Assembly: GCF_963666255.1 (NCBI RefSeq)
Contig: NZ_OY762655.1
Span: 558,001-622,000 of the forward strand
Source of the DNA: an uncultured Propionivibrio sp.
Lineage (GTDB): Bacteria > Pseudomonadota > Gammaproteobacteria > Burkholderiales > Rhodocyclaceae
DNA: 64,000 nucleotides
Reading direction: 5' to 3'
A program made the position numbers and the translations under genes. This document shows, one piece after another, positions 1 to 11,532 of this stretch (position 1 is its first letter; each line of letters opens with the position of its first letter). A model generated the notes under the pieces. That model did not search any database. It was not told the DNA's origin and worked only from the letters and a program-made list of their open reading frames with translations.

Positions 1-2337
1 ATCGACCTTCTGTTCCTGGTGCCAAAGCGCCCCGAACCAAAACTCGCCGAGACGCTTGAACAGTTCATCGGTCTCCTTTGGGACATCGGCCTGGAAATCG
101 GCCACAGCGTGCGCACGCCGGAAGAATGCCTGGCCGAAGCCGCCGGCGACCTGACGATTGAAACTGCGCTGGTCGAAGCGCGTTTGCTTGCCGGCAACGA
201 GGCCTTGTTCGCAGAACTCTCGACAGCCTTCCGCAAGCAACTCGACCCGCAAACCTTTTTCCATTCCAAACGAACCGAACAAACCGAACGCTACCTCCGC
301 TACCAGGAGTCCCCGTACAGTCTGGAACCGAATTGCAAGGAAAGCCCCGGCGGCCTCCGCGATCTGCAGTCCATTCTCTGGATCGCCCAGGCGGCCGGAT
401 TCGGCAACACCTGGAAAGACCTGCAACTGCACGGATTCATCACCCTGCAGGAGGCGCATGGACTGCAACGGCGCGAACTGTTCCTGCAACGCTTGCGCAT
501 CCAACTGCATATCCATGTGCGGCGGCGCGAAGACCGGCTGCTCTTTGATCACCAGCGTGCCATCGCCGAGAAAATGGGGTTTTCCGACACGACGTCGCTG
601 CTGGCCAGCGAACAACTGATGCAGGAGTACTACCGGACTGCCAAGGCGATCACGCAACTCAACACCATCCTGCTACAGAACATTGGCACAGCGATCTTCC
701 CGATGCGCCCTCACCCGCCGGTGCCAATCAGCAAGCGCTTCCAGGCCGTCAATCAGTTGCTCGACGTCGTCAACGAGGACGTTTTCAACCAGAAACCAGG
801 CGCCATCTTCGAAGCCTTCCTGATCATGCAGCAGCATTCCGAGCTGCGCGGCATGACGGCCCGGACCATCCGCGCCCTGTGGCGGGCGCGCACGCTGGTC
901 GATCATGCTTTCCGCGATTCACCGGAAAACAAGGCTTGCTTCATCTCCTTGTTCCAGCAGGAACGCGGCGTCCTGCACGAACTGCGGCGCATGAACCAGT
1001 TCGAGATTCTCGGCCGCTATCTGCCCAATTTCGGCGACATCGTCGGACGCATGCAGCACGACCTGTTCCACGCCTACACGGTCGACCAGCACACCATGCA
1101 GGTCCTGCGCAACTTGCGGCGCTTTCTCGAGACCGAGTTCGCCCACGAGTATCCCTTCTGCAGCCAGCTGATCAGTAATTTCGACCGCCCCTGGGTGCTC
1201 TACATCGCCGCCATTTTTCACGACATCGCCAAGGGCCGCGGGGGCAACCACTCCGAACTCGGTGCCGAGGATGCGCGGGTCTTCTGCGAAAGTCACGGCC
1301 TCGAGCCCGAGGATCGCGAACTGATCGTCTGGCTGGTGCGGCAGCACCTCGAAATGTCGAGCGTCGCCCAGAAGAAGGACCTTTCCGATCCGGATGTCAT
1401 TGCCGCCTTCGCCGCGCTGGTCGACGACGAAAGACATCTGATCGCGCTCTACCTGCTGACGGTCGCCGACATTCGCGGCACCAGCCCGAAGGTCTGGAAC
1501 ACCTGGAAGGGCCAACTCCTTGAAGACCTTTTCCGCCAGACGCGGCGGGTGCTGAACTCCGGTGGTGCGATACCGCAGAAACAGGGACTGATTCAGGAAA
1601 AACAGCACGAGGCCGAACGGCTGATGCGTTTTCTGGCGATGCCGGACGGCGCGCACGAAATCCTGTGGAGGCAACTCGACACGGTTTATTTCCAGCGTCA
1701 TTCCGCCGAGGAAATCGCCTGGCATGCGCGCATGCTGCACTACCGGGTTGCCAGCGAAGAACCGGTGGTCAAGGCGAGAATCTGCCGCCATGGCGCCGGC
1801 ATAGAAGTGCTCGCCTACACGCGTGACATCAAGGATCTGTTCGTGCGCATGGTCGGCTTTTTCAGCCGGGCCGGTTTCAACATCATGGACGCAAAGATCC
1901 ACACCACGCGCCACGGGTACGCGCTCGACAGCTTCATTGTTCTCGACGTCAGTGGCCGCGACGATGATCGCGATCTCATCCAGTACATTGAGCACGAACT
2001 GCGTGAGCGCCTCAACCGCGAGACAGCGCCGGAAACTCCGGCCAACGTCCGACTTTCGCGTCAGGTGAAGCACTTCCCGATCCAGCCGACCGTTTCGATC
2101 TACCCTGACGACAAGGGCACGAACTTTGTCATGTCGGTCTCGGCGGCAGACCGTCCGGGCCTGCTGTTCACGGTGGCGACAACGCTGACCGAACACGGCG
2201 CCAATCTGCAGACAGCGAAAATTGCCACGCTGGGCGAACGCGTCGAGGACACCTTCCTGATCAGCGGCGGAGACCTGACAGACAGCGCCAACCGGATTCG
2301 GCTGGAAGGAAAGCTGCTCGAACGGCTAAAAGGCTGA
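1..2337 (+). CDS. glnD: [Protein-PII] uridylyltransferase/uridylyl-removing enzyme, 3' part
   Basis: GlnD adds and removes UMP on PII proteins in response to glutamine and so sets nitrogen control. The reading frame is open to the window edge and begins with IDLLFLVP, which matches the end of the nucleotidyltransferase GG..D.D core, so the first part of that domain lies outside. Visible parts are the helical region with [13 protein letters not shown], an HD phosphohydrolase domain near residue 405 ([13 protein letters not shown]), and two C-terminal ACT domains (about residues 600-670 and 710-775) that sense glutamine. 778 residues are present of the usual 850-900. The internal GTG at base 19 is not a real start. 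A hairpin follows the stop. Very sure of the family. Confidence 0.96.
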   Translation: MDLLFLVPKRPEPKLAETLEQFIGLLWDIGLEIGHSVRTPEECLAEAAGDLTIETALVEARLLAGNEALFAELSTAFRKQLDPQTFFHSKRTEQTERYLRYQESPYSLEPNCKESPGGLRDLQSILWIAQAAGFGNTWKDLQLHGFITLQEAHGLQRRELFLQRLRIQLHIHVRRREDRLLFDHQRAIAEKMGFSDTTSLLASEQLMQEYYRTAKAITQLNTILLQNIGTAIFPMRPHPPVPISKRFQAVNQLLDVVNEDVFNQKPGAIFEAFLIMQQHSELRGMTARTIRALWRARTLVDHAFRDSPENKACFISLFQQERGVLHELRRMNQFEILGRYLPNFGDIVGRMQHDLFHAYTVDQHTMQVLRNLRRFLETEFAHEYPFCSQLISNFDRPWVLYIAAIFHDIAKGRGGNHSELGAEDARVFCESHGLEPEDRELIVWLVRQHLEMSSVAQKKDLSDPDVIAAFAALVDDERHLIALYLLTVADIRGTSPKVWNTWKGQLLEDLFRQTRRVLNSGGAIPQKQGLIQEKQHEAERLMRFLAMPDGAHEILWRQLDTVYFQRHSAEEIAWHARMLHYRVASEEPVVKARICRHGAGIEVLAYTRDIKDLFVRMVGFFSRAGFNIMDAKIHTTRHGYALDSFIVLDVSGRDDDRDLIQYIEHELRERLNRETAPETPANVRLSRQVKHFPIQPTVSIYPDDKGTNFVMSVSAADRPGLLFTVATTLTEHGANLQTAKIATLGERVEDTFLISGGDLTDSANRIRLEGKLLERLKG

Positions 2338-2363
2338 TTCCGGCCGCGAGGGCTGGCAATGAG

Positions 2364-2387
2364 GGCAGCCTTTCGACGAAGGCTGCC
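2364..2387. terminator. Hairpin between convergent glnD and DUF6701 gene
   Basis: Perfect 9-bp stem (GGCAGCCTT / AAGGCTGCC) around a 6-base loop, lying between two genes that end toward each other. There is no long T run on either side, so it may act as a weak bidirectional terminator or only protect 3' ends. Confidence 0.55.
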
Positions 2388-5281
2388 TAGAAATTCTCGC
2401 GTCGATAGAGATAACCCCAATTGCCGCGTGTATTCAGCGCAGCGCCACCGAACAGCACCGTCGCACCGGGATCGGCCGTATAGGCTGCGCCCGTCCAGTT
2501 ACCTCGCAGATAATCAATCGCAGCGGGCGTGCCGGCCGAACAGCCATCCGATGATGATGCCATATCGAGGCAGACGGTCGCCGTACCGGCGGCACTTGGC
2601 CGGGCCAGCGTGATCGAGCCAAAACCGTTTGCCAGCGGGCCAACGGCGCTGACGGTGGTTCCGGTCGTCCCGGACAAGGCGACATTGGCTTTGGCATAGC
2701 TCGTACAACTGTCGGCGATATTTGTCTGCCAGTACGATCCTGTCCAGTATTGTGCCTCGCTGCGGACGACATACGGCGCCAATTCCGATCCCTGTCCGGA
2801 AATCAGGCGCAGGCGTCCGAAACGCAGGGGCGTCGCGCTTGATTGCACGGCAAGGGCCGATGCAGTCGTCACGCCATCCTTGTCGACAGGACGCGCTGTC
2901 ACGATCACGGCGGTCTCGCCGACCGCCGCCGTCGGGCGGCTGATCTGATGTTTCGCCAGGACCGAGGCCGAACCGGCATTCCATGTCCCCGACGGGTTCG
3001 TTCCTCCGGCCGACAACGCGGCGCCGGAAGGCAGCGCGGCCGATGTTGAAAAACCGAATGACGACCAGCTCGTCAAATCAAGCCGGGCAAAGCCGCCCGT
3101 ATAGTTCTGCGTTGTGCCGTTACCGGCATTTTGCGCCGTCAGCACAAAGGGCGTCGCAAAACCGTCCTGGCCGAAATAGGTAAAAGGGCTGACGCCGGAC
3201 GTGCACGCCGCTGTCGGACTTGCCGCGCTGACGGCAAAATGATCCGGAACAAAGCGCCCGAAATAGCCTGTCTGCGCCAAATTCCCGAAGTAGCAACCGA
3301 TCTTCCCATTGACGGCCACATTCGAGTAATCGGCGGTGCAATCGCCTTTCGCGATGTCGACAAAGGCAAAGCTGTCGTCATAAACCCCGTTGACGCCGAG
3401 ACGAAAATAGCCGACTTCCGAATAGCTCACCCCTGCCGCGGTCGCCACGCCCGTTGACGCTACCGCCGACGAAAATGTCGCCAGGAGCGAGCCCGTCGCT
3501 ATCGCAGAGGCATGGGCCGAAACCAGACCCGCATTAACTTTCGGGGTTCCGTTATAGCCGGCGCCAGCAGTCGCCGTGAGGGAGAATCCGGTACCACTGC
3601 CGACGACCGGCGTTGCCGTCGTCAACGTGCCATTAGCATCGGCATTAGCCGACGCGGCAACACTCGAAAAGCTACCGGGACGAACGACGAAATTATCGGC
3701 GCTACAGGCTACGACGCCGCTAGGGGAAGACGCGCAGTTCGTCGAATCGCAGCTTATTCTGATACGCGCATCGGGGTATGCCGTCGCCATGGTTGCCGAT
3801 AGCGTCAGACGACCGGACACGAAGCTGGTCGTGACATTGTCGATGACTTGTGTGGCATCCGCTGTAAAACAGTTCTGGGCATCAAGCGTTGCACCGACGG
3901 CGGTCTTGGCGATGATGCTGACCACTGTTTTCCCGTTGAAGGTCGTATCCAAGGTTCCGTCGGCCTTGAGCGCAACGATGTCGGTCGCAAATGCGGTGCC
4001 GGTGCGTTGCGTATACAAGCGACCTGTCGCAGTCGAACACCCGCCCGAAGACGAATAATTATGACAAGCGTTGAAACGTGCCACCGCCGTGCCGGCTGCC
4101 GTCGTACAGCGCGGATACTGCGATGGCTGGGTCTTCGAGTTACTGTCCGAACTGCACACGCCATAGACCGTCGTGGAAGTATCGGCCACCAACGCAGTAT
4201 TCCAGGAACCCGCGGTAACGCTCCCATACACCGTGGTATTGCTCAAGGTCACGTTATTGTTGGACGTAACCGGGACCAGACTGGACGACGAGCCGATCGT
4301 ACTGCCAGAAATGCTAATGGGGACATTCGTCGTCGTGATGCTGCCGCTCGTCATCGTCGAGTTGGTGATGACCACGCCATTACCGCCACTTGATGAGATG
4401 GCGCCAGCGACAGTGCAACCGATCAGCGTAATGGTGTTGTTCGTGCTGCTGATCACCGTGGTGCTGATGCCGCCGCCAATTGCGACGTTGGTCGCCGTGA
4501 TCGTGCAACATGACGACGACAGACCGCCGGCAACCGAGCCGCCGGAAAGCGAAATCGACCCGTTCGACGCACTGATGTTGCCCCCGAAGACGGTGCCGTT
4601 ACTCGCCGTGATGCCGTTCTTTGACGACACATTGCCGGTAACGGCGCCGCCCGACGTCGTCAGCGTCCCGCCGCCGGTAATGCTGCCGTTGACGGTCGTG
4701 GCGATGATACTGATGTCTCCGCCGCTACTGGTGGAGATGCTCCCATTCTGGGTGACGTTCGACAAAACCACGTCCCCCGACGTCGTCGTGATGTTTCCGT
4801 ACACCACCGAATTGCTCACCACGACGTCGCCTGACAGGCTCGCCAGATTGCCATGGATCGTACTCGTCCCGCTGACGCTGATGTTGCCGTAGGTCGAGGA
4901 CAGGCTGACCGACGCTGTCGCGCTGCCGACGCTGTTGCTGCCTGGCAGCGAGATACCGGCATTAGCGACGACCGAAATCGCTGTCGAGGTCTGGATGCTA
5001 TCGCCACTTGCCAAGGAAAAAGCGCCTTCGCAGGTCCAGGTCGATCCGCTGTTTGTCCAACCGCCATTGCTGCAGGCCGGACGACCCGACGGCGACAGGA
5101 AATCGTAATTCGTCGCCAGGACCAGACCCGGGAAGAAAGACAACAACCAGACAAACAAAATACCCAGCTTGCGAAAGCCAGACAACGACAAGGAATCGAT
5201 GGCGGTCAGTGGCAAGCGCACTCCCGCCTGCCCTGCTATGTGAATCAGATTTATAGGCACAAAATCATTCCACCTGCGCAT
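2387..5281 (-). CDS. Large secreted DUF6701 (MshQ-like) protein
   Basis: Predicted exported protein of about 964 residues. It has a basic start and a hydrophobic segment near residues 37-55 (ILFVWLLSFFPGLVLA) that looks like a signal peptide. Residues about 75-370 are very rich in S, T, G, N and V, with short recurring units such as SGGDISI and NGSITGGG, as expected for a beta-helix or adhesin-like stalk. The C-terminal half carries the DUF6701 pattern known from MSHA-biogenesis MshQ: GSELAPYVVRSEAQYW, then DSCTSY, and an ending YLYRRENF. No pilin or other msh gene is near. The ATG at 5281 has no good Shine-Dalgarno; a GTG 20 codons downstream preceded by a purine-rich stretch is an alternative. 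Role in surface attachment is inference. Confidence 0.75.
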   Translation of the reverse strand: MRRWNDFVPINLIHIAGQAGVRLPLTAIDSLSLSGFRKLGILFVWLLSFFPGLVLATNYDFLSPSGRPACSNGGWTNSGSTWTCEGAFSLASGDSIQTSTAISVVANAGISLPGSNSVGSATASVSLSSTYGNISVSGTSTIHGNLASLSGDVVVSNSVVYGNITTTSGDVVLSNVTQNGSISTSSGGDISIIATTVNGSITGGGTLTTSGGAVTGNVSSKNGITASNGTVFGGNISASNGSISLSGGSVAGGLSSSCCTITATNVAIGGGISTTVISSTNNTITLIGCTVAGAISSSGGNGVVITNSTMTSGSITTTNVPISISGSTIGSSSSLVPVTSNNNVTLSNTTVYGSVTAGSWNTALVADTSTTVYGVCSSDSNSKTQPSQYPRCTTAAGTAVARFNACHNYSSSGGCSTATGRLYTQRTGTAFATDIVALKADGTLDTTFNGKTVVSIIAKTAVGATLDAQNCFTADATQVIDNVTTSFVSGRLTLSATMATAYPDARIRISCDSTNCASSPSGVVACSADNFVVRPGSFSSVAASANADANGTLTTATPVVGSGTGFSLTATAGAGYNGTPKVNAGLVSAHASAIATGSLLATFSSAVASTGVATAAGVSYSEVGYFRLGVNGVYDDSFAFVDIAKGDCTADYSNVAVNGKIGCYFGNLAQTGYFGRFVPDHFAVSAASPTAACTSGVSPFTYFGQDGFATPFVLTAQNAGNGTTQNYTGGFARLDLTSWSSFGFSTSAALPSGAALSAGGTNPSGTWNAGSASVLAKHQISRPTAAVGETAVIVTARPVDKDGVTTASALAVQSSATPLRFGRLRLISGQGSELAPYVVRSEAQYWTGSYWQTNIADSCTSYAKANVALSGTTGTTVSAVGPLANGFGSITLARPSAAGTATVCLDMASSSDGCSAGTPAAIDYLRGNWTGAAYTADPGATVLFGGAALNTRGNWGYLYRRENF

Positions 5282-5326
5282 CACGGAGAAAGAAAGCTCG
5301 ACTGATTCTAACGCAGGGCGCAGGCC

Positions 5327-5863
5327 CTATGGTTGCGCGTCCGGAAACAGAATATCGGCGAATCCGAACTGTCGGAAATCTCGTATTCGCATCGGATAGA
5401 GCATGCCATCGAGATGATCGCATTCGTGCTGAACAACGCGTGCGTGGAACCCCTCGACGGTGCGCTCCAGCGGTGTCCCATGCGGATCGAATCCGGTATA
5501 GCGCAAGTGCTTCCAGCGCGGGACCTTGCCGCGCAGACCGGGCACCGACAGACACCCTTCCCAGTCGTCCTCGGTCTCGTCGGAGAGCGGTGTCAGGATC
5601 GGATTGACGAGCACGGTAAACGGCACGCTCTCGGCATCGGGATATCGCGGATTCTGCTCGAAGCCAAAGATCACCACCCGCAGGTCGACACCGATCTGCG
5701 GCGCGGCCAGACCAACGCCATCGTACTCGCGCATGGTCTCCATCATGTCCTCTATCAGCGCGCGCAACTCCGGTGTATTGAATTCGGTGACTTCGCGCGC
5801 GCGCCGAAGCAGGCGCGAATCGCCCATCCGGAGCACTACCCTGCTAGGCACAACCGCACCCAC
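5327..5863 (-). CDS. def: Peptide deformylase
   Basis: Removes the N-formyl group from nascent proteins. All three family motifs are present: [15 protein letters not shown] and HECDHLDG, giving the Cys and two His metal ligands and the catalytic Glu. 178 residues, normal for the family. The frame opens with GTG 20 bases inside the end of the upstream phosphorylase gene; two more GTG codons follow, so the true start could be up to 9 codons later, closer to the usual LRMGD beginning. Usually def pairs with fmt; here it closes a nucleotide-salvage run instead. Confidence 0.95.
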   Translation of the reverse strand: MGAVVPSRVVLRMGDSRLLRRAREVTEFNTPELRALIEDMMETMREYDGVGLAAPQIGVDLRVVIFGFEQNPRYPDAESVPFTVLVNPILTPLSDETEDDWEGCLSVPGLRGKVPRWKHLRYTGFDPHGTPLERTVEGFHARVVQHECDHLDGMLYPMRIRDFRQFGFADILFPDAQP

Positions 5864-6599
5864 TGCGCATGACGAGTTCTGCGATGATCGAGCGGACGTG
5901 GCTCATTGACTCCTGCAACACGCTCTCGATCGCTTCAAACTTGATCCCGTGACGGCTGTCGGCGCGTCCGGCCGCATAATTGACGACCAGATTGATCGCC
6001 GCATACGGCAGTCCCAATTCACGCGCAAGCGAGGCTTCCGGCATACCGGTCATGCCGACGACATCGGCGCCGTCGCGCTCGTAACGATTGATCTCGGCTG
6101 CCGTCTCGAGTCGCGGCCCTTGCGTCGCCGCATAGACCGATGAATCGCTGACCGGCACGCCGGCACTCGCGGCCGCATCCATTAATTGCCGGCGCAAGTC
6201 CGCGTCATAGGGCTCGGTGAAGTCGATATGTATGACTTTGCCATCCGGCCCTTCGTGATAGGTCGACTTGCGCCCCCAGGTGTAATCGATGATCTGGTGC
6301 GGAACCACCACGTCGCCAGGCTTGAGATCAGCCCGGATACTGCCGACCGAAGCCACCGAAACGATGCGTTGCGCGCCAAGCTTTTGCAGCGCCCAGAGAT
6401 TGGCCCGGTAATTCACCTCATGCGGCGGAATCGTATGCCCGTAACCGTGCCGGGCGAGAAAGGCGACCGGTTCGCCACAGATCCGCCCGAGCGTGACCGG
6501 ACCGGAAGGATCGCCATAGGGCGTGCGTACGACCTCGCGGTGCGAGATATCGAGGTTCGCAAGTTGCGAGAGGCCGCTGCCTCCGATCACGGCGAGCAT
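5844..6599 (-). CDS. mtnP: S-methyl-5'-thioinosine phosphorylase (MTAP/PNP family)
   Basis: 251-residue purine nucleoside phosphorylase of the MTAP family. Seen: N-terminal phosphate loop [10 protein letters not shown], the [18 protein letters not shown] segment, and [19 protein letters not shown] with the purine-pocket region. The stretch [20 protein letters not shown] resembles the Pseudomonas enzyme that prefers methylthioinosine over methylthioadenosine; the substrate call rests on that recalled resemblance. It would split MTI into hypoxanthine and methylthioribose-1-phosphate. One base separates it from the upstream hpt, whose product recycles hypoxanthine to IMP. An AAAGGAG ribosome site lies in the end of hpt. 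Confidence 0.85.
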   Translation of the reverse strand: MLAVIGGSGLSQLANLDISHREVVRTPYGDPSGPVTLGRICGEPVAFLARHGYGHTIPPHEVNYRANLWALQKLGAQRIVSVASVGSIRADLKPGDVVVPHQIIDYTWGRKSTYHEGPDGKVIHIDFTEPYDADLRRQLMDAAASAGVPVSDSSVYAATQGPRLETAAEINRYERDGADVVGMTGMPEASLARELGLPYAAINLVVNYAAGRADSRHGIKFEAIESVLQESMSHVRSIIAELVMRSGCGCA

Positions 6600-6600
6600 G

Positions 6601-7149
6601 TCATGCTCCTTTCATTGCATAGATGGCCGGCAGATTGCGGAAATGTCCGCTGACGTCCATGCCGAATCCAAAAACGAAACGATCCGGAACCGTCAGCGCG
6701 ACGAAATCCGCCTGGATCGGCTTGTTCTTGCCGTTAAGCTTTTCCGTCGCCACCGCCGTATAGCACTTCCGCGCACCCAGTTCGGTCAGACGGTCGACGA
6801 TGGCCGCCAGCGTCAGCCCTTCATCGAGGATATCGTCGAGCACGATCACCGTCCGACCTTCCACAGGCGTCCGGGGCGCCGCACGCCAGGACAAGGCGCC
6901 CCCCGAGGTTTCCTGGCCGTAGCGGGTGACGTGCAGATAGTCGAACTCGAGCGGAAAATCCAGCTGGGTCATCAGGTGACCGGCAAAGGGCACGCCGCCA
7001 CTCATGACGCACAGCACGAGCGGATTGGTGTCGGCAAGTTGTTGCGTGATCTCGCGCGCGATGCGGGAGACCGCCGCATTGACGGTCTCGGCGGAATGGA
7101 TCAGATCGGCCTCGGCAAGTATCGCCTTGGCATTTTCAATTTCGGTCAT
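6601..7149 (-). CDS. hpt: Hypoxanthine-guanine phosphoribosyltransferase
   Basis: Converts hypoxanthine or guanine plus PRPP to IMP or GMP. The PRPP-binding motif [14 protein letters not shown] and the early [10 protein letters not shown] loop are clear; FVFGFGMD near the end contributes to base recognition. 182 residues, the usual size for the proteobacterial type. The start is the ATG at 7149, which overlaps the galU stop as ATGA; a longer open frame upstream runs inside galU and is not part of this gene. Tight coupling to the downstream MTI phosphorylase suggests a purine salvage pair. Confidence 0.94.
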   Translation of the reverse strand: MTEIENAKAILAEADLIHSAETVNAAVSRIAREITQQLADTNPLVLCVMSGGVPFAGHLMTQLDFPLEFDYLHVTRYGQETSGGALSWRAAPRTPVEGRTVIVLDDILDEGLTLAAIVDRLTELGARKCYTAVATEKLNGKNKPIQADFVALTVPDRFVFGFGMDVSGHFRNLPAIYAMKGA

Positions 7150-8018
7150 GCGTTTTCCAGGGTGTTGAGGTACTGCGAAAATGCGGCGCCGACTTCGGGA
7201 TGACGACGACCGAAATCGACGGTCGCCTCCAGATAGCCGAGTTTGGAGCCGCAATCAAAACGTTTGCCGAGATAGCGATATGCCAACACCTGCTCTTCGG
7301 CCATCAGCGAGGCGATGCCGTCGGTCAGCTGGATTTCGCCGCCGGATCCCGGCTTCACCGTTTCCAGGTGATGGAAGATCCTCGGCGTCAGGATATAGCG
7401 GCCGACCACCGCCAGCGTCGACGGCGCCACCTCGGGCTTTGGCTTCTCGACGATTGCCTCTATCCGTTCGAGCCGGTCGCCGACCGGCGACGACTTGACG
7501 ATGCCATAACTGGCGGTATCGGCCGGCGGTACGTCGAGCGCGCCGAGAATCGAGCAGCGGTAATAGTCGAACTTGTCCGTCATCTGCTTCATCACCGGTA
7601 CTTCATGGTCGAGCAGATCGTCGGCCAGCAGCACGGCGAACGGCTCATCGCCGACCACCGGCTTGGCACACAGCACAGCATGGCCCAGGCCCAGCGCTTC
7701 GGGCTGGCGCAGATAGATGCAGTTGATGTTCTTCGGCAGCATGTTGCGCACGAACTCGAGCATGTCCGTCTTGTTCTTGGCGGCGAGTTCGGTTTCGAGC
7801 TCATAGGCCTTGTCGAAATGATCCTCGATCGCGCGCTTGGTGCGGCCGGTAACGAAAATCATGTCGGTGATGCCAGCGGCAACCGCTTCCTCGACGGCGT
7901 ACTGGATCAGTGGCTTGTCGACGATCGGCATCATTTCCTTCGGGCTGGCCTTGGTCGCCGGCAAAAACCGCGTACCGAGCCCGGCGACCGGGAAGACCGC
8001 CTTGGTAACTTTTTTCAT
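7146..8018 (-). CDS. galU: UTP-glucose-1-phosphate uridylyltransferase
   Basis: Makes UDP-glucose for envelope polysaccharides and galactose metabolism. The nucleotidyltransferase signature [18 protein letters not shown] opens the protein, followed by [17 protein letters not shown] and the LADD metal site near residue 130. 290 residues, full length for the bacterial GalU family. It starts 10 bases after ligA ends and its stop overlaps the hpt start, so it is probably co-transcribed with both. Confidence 0.96.
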   Translation of the reverse strand: MKKVTKAVFPVAGLGTRFLPATKASPKEMMPIVDKPLIQYAVEEAVAAGITDMIFVTGRTKRAIEDHFDKAYELETELAAKNKTDMLEFVRNMLPKNINCIYLRQPEALGLGHAVLCAKPVVGDEPFAVLLADDLLDHEVPVMKQMTDKFDYYRCSILGALDVPPADTASYGIVKSSPVGDRLERIEAIVEKPKPEVAPSTLAVVGRYILTPRIFHHLETVKPGSGGEIQLTDGIASLMAEEQVLAYRYLGKRFDCGSKLGYLEATVDFGRRHPEVGAAFSQYLNTLENA

Positions 8019-8028
8019 GACCCTATCC

Positions 8029-10062
<2,034 letters not shown>

Positions 10063-11523
10063 TCAGGAAAACAGCCGCTGGGCGAAGGCGCCGCCTGCCG
10101 GCAGCTTGCGCGTCGCCATCGTCGTCTGATACTGCGAGATCTGGCGCCGGATCGGGTCGAGCGCACCATCCGAGAGCGGACGCCGATTGTCATCGACGAG
10201 CGCGCCCTTGAGCACGTCGGCAAAGCGCTTGGCCAGATCGACCATCTGCGCGAAGATGCGATCGCCATGAGCGACGGTCGGCACATCGAGCAGGAAGGTC
10301 AAGCCATGCGTCGTCATCGTCTTCATCGCTTCCCCGGCGAACCCGACGGCTTCCTGATTGAGGAGCACGTAGAGGATGTTGCCGTCGTCATCGGCACGGA
10401 CAAAACGGCCGTTCTCGATCACCATCCCGGCGGACTCGGCCAGCGCGCGGATTTTCGTTCCCGGCAAAGGTGCGGCGACACTGACTACGTTGATGCCGAT
10501 CTGGATATCCACACCGGCGCAGAAAGCGTCGAGCGTCGCAGCCTTCTCGAGCGCGCCCTGCCGTTGCGGCATGTCAACGATCGCCATCAGCGCGTGCGCA
10601 AGATCATGCATGGCGACATGAAACACCGTCAGCTCGGCATCCGACACCGGACCGCGACGATCAACGAGTTGCAGGCCGATGCGCAGGCTGCGGTACGGTG
10701 TGCCGCTGCCGGCTTCAATCGCTTCCCATTCACGCGTCATCTCGTTGAAGCCCAGCCAGACCACGCGTTTGCGCACGTGGGCCAGCGCCTCCTTGACGGC
10801 ACCGAGGATCTGCGCCGCCGGCGCCGGCTCGATCGCTTCAAGCGCAGCGATGTAGTCGACCTCCGCCGACAACAGGTGCAAGGGCTCGGCCACTTCGCGG
10901 AATTCCTCGCCGGCGGCGGGGACTTCCACCGGCACGTCGACGGGCTCGGCCCGGCGAGGCGTCGGTTTCGGCTCGGGCATCGGCGTGGCCGTGACCGGCG
11001 GACGCGGCGCCACCGCCGGCTTGGGCGCCACCGCCGCTTGTACCGGCGCTGCCGGCCGGGTCGGCGCAACCGGTTCGGACACAGAAGCAGGCGCCGGGGC
11101 CGTTACCGGTGCGGGCGTGGGAGACGCAATGACGTCGTCCTCGACGCGCAATACCGGTTCGATACGTTCGTCATCGACAGCATCAACACGCAGCACCGGT
11201 TCGATGCGCTGCGGCACCGGCCCGGATGGTGTCCGATTCTCGATCACCGGGGCTTCCGGCACCGGCGCCGGAAGGTCGTCATCCTCTGCCATCAACGCCG
11301 ACGCGTCAGAAGACGGCGCATCTTCCGGTTCCGACGCCTGTTCGACGGACGCCATCGGCGATTCGTCCTCGTCCGACATCGTCACCAGCACATCATCCTG
11401 CGTCGGCTCCAGCAGGCGCTGCGCCAGCGAGCGATGACGGTATTCAACCCAGGCGTTGTAGGCCACCACGCCGGACACGGCGACGACGCCGAGGCCGATC
11501 AGCCCCATCTGCAGTTCGGTCAT
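10063..11523 (-). CDS. zipA: Cell division protein ZipA
   Basis: Membrane anchor that tethers FtsZ at the division ring. Residues about 5-22 form one N-terminal membrane segment (MGLIGLGVVAVSGVVAYNAW region). A long proline-, alanine- and acid-rich linker follows (about 50-220), then the globular FtsZ-binding domain (about 340-480) with FLLDVPTVAHGDRIFAQMV. 486 residues; the linker is on the long side. The position 9 bases after smc and 9 bases before ligA supports the call strongly. Confidence 0.92.
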   Translation of the reverse strand: MTELQMGLIGLGVVAVSGVVAYNAWVEYRHRSLAQRLLEPTQDDVLVTMSDEDESPMASVEQASEPEDAPSSDASALMAEDDDLPAPVPEAPVIENRTPSGPVPQRIEPVLRVDAVDDERIEPVLRVEDDVIASPTPAPVTAPAPASVSEPVAPTRPAAPVQAAVAPKPAVAPRPPVTATPMPEPKPTPRRAEPVDVPVEVPAAGEEFREVAEPLHLLSAEVDYIAALEAIEPAPAAQILGAVKEALAHVRKRVVWLGFNEMTREWEAIEAGSGTPYRSLRIGLQLVDRRGPVSDAELTVFHVAMHDLAHALMAIVDMPQRQGALEKAATLDAFCAGVDIQIGINVVSVAAPLPGTKIRALAESAGMVIENGRFVRADDDGNILYVLLNQEAVGFAGEAMKTMTTHGLTFLLDVPTVAHGDRIFAQMVDLAKRFADVLKGALVDDNRRPLSDGALDPIRRQISQYQTTMATRKLPAGGAFAQRLFS

Positions 11524-11532
11524 AGTTCTCCG

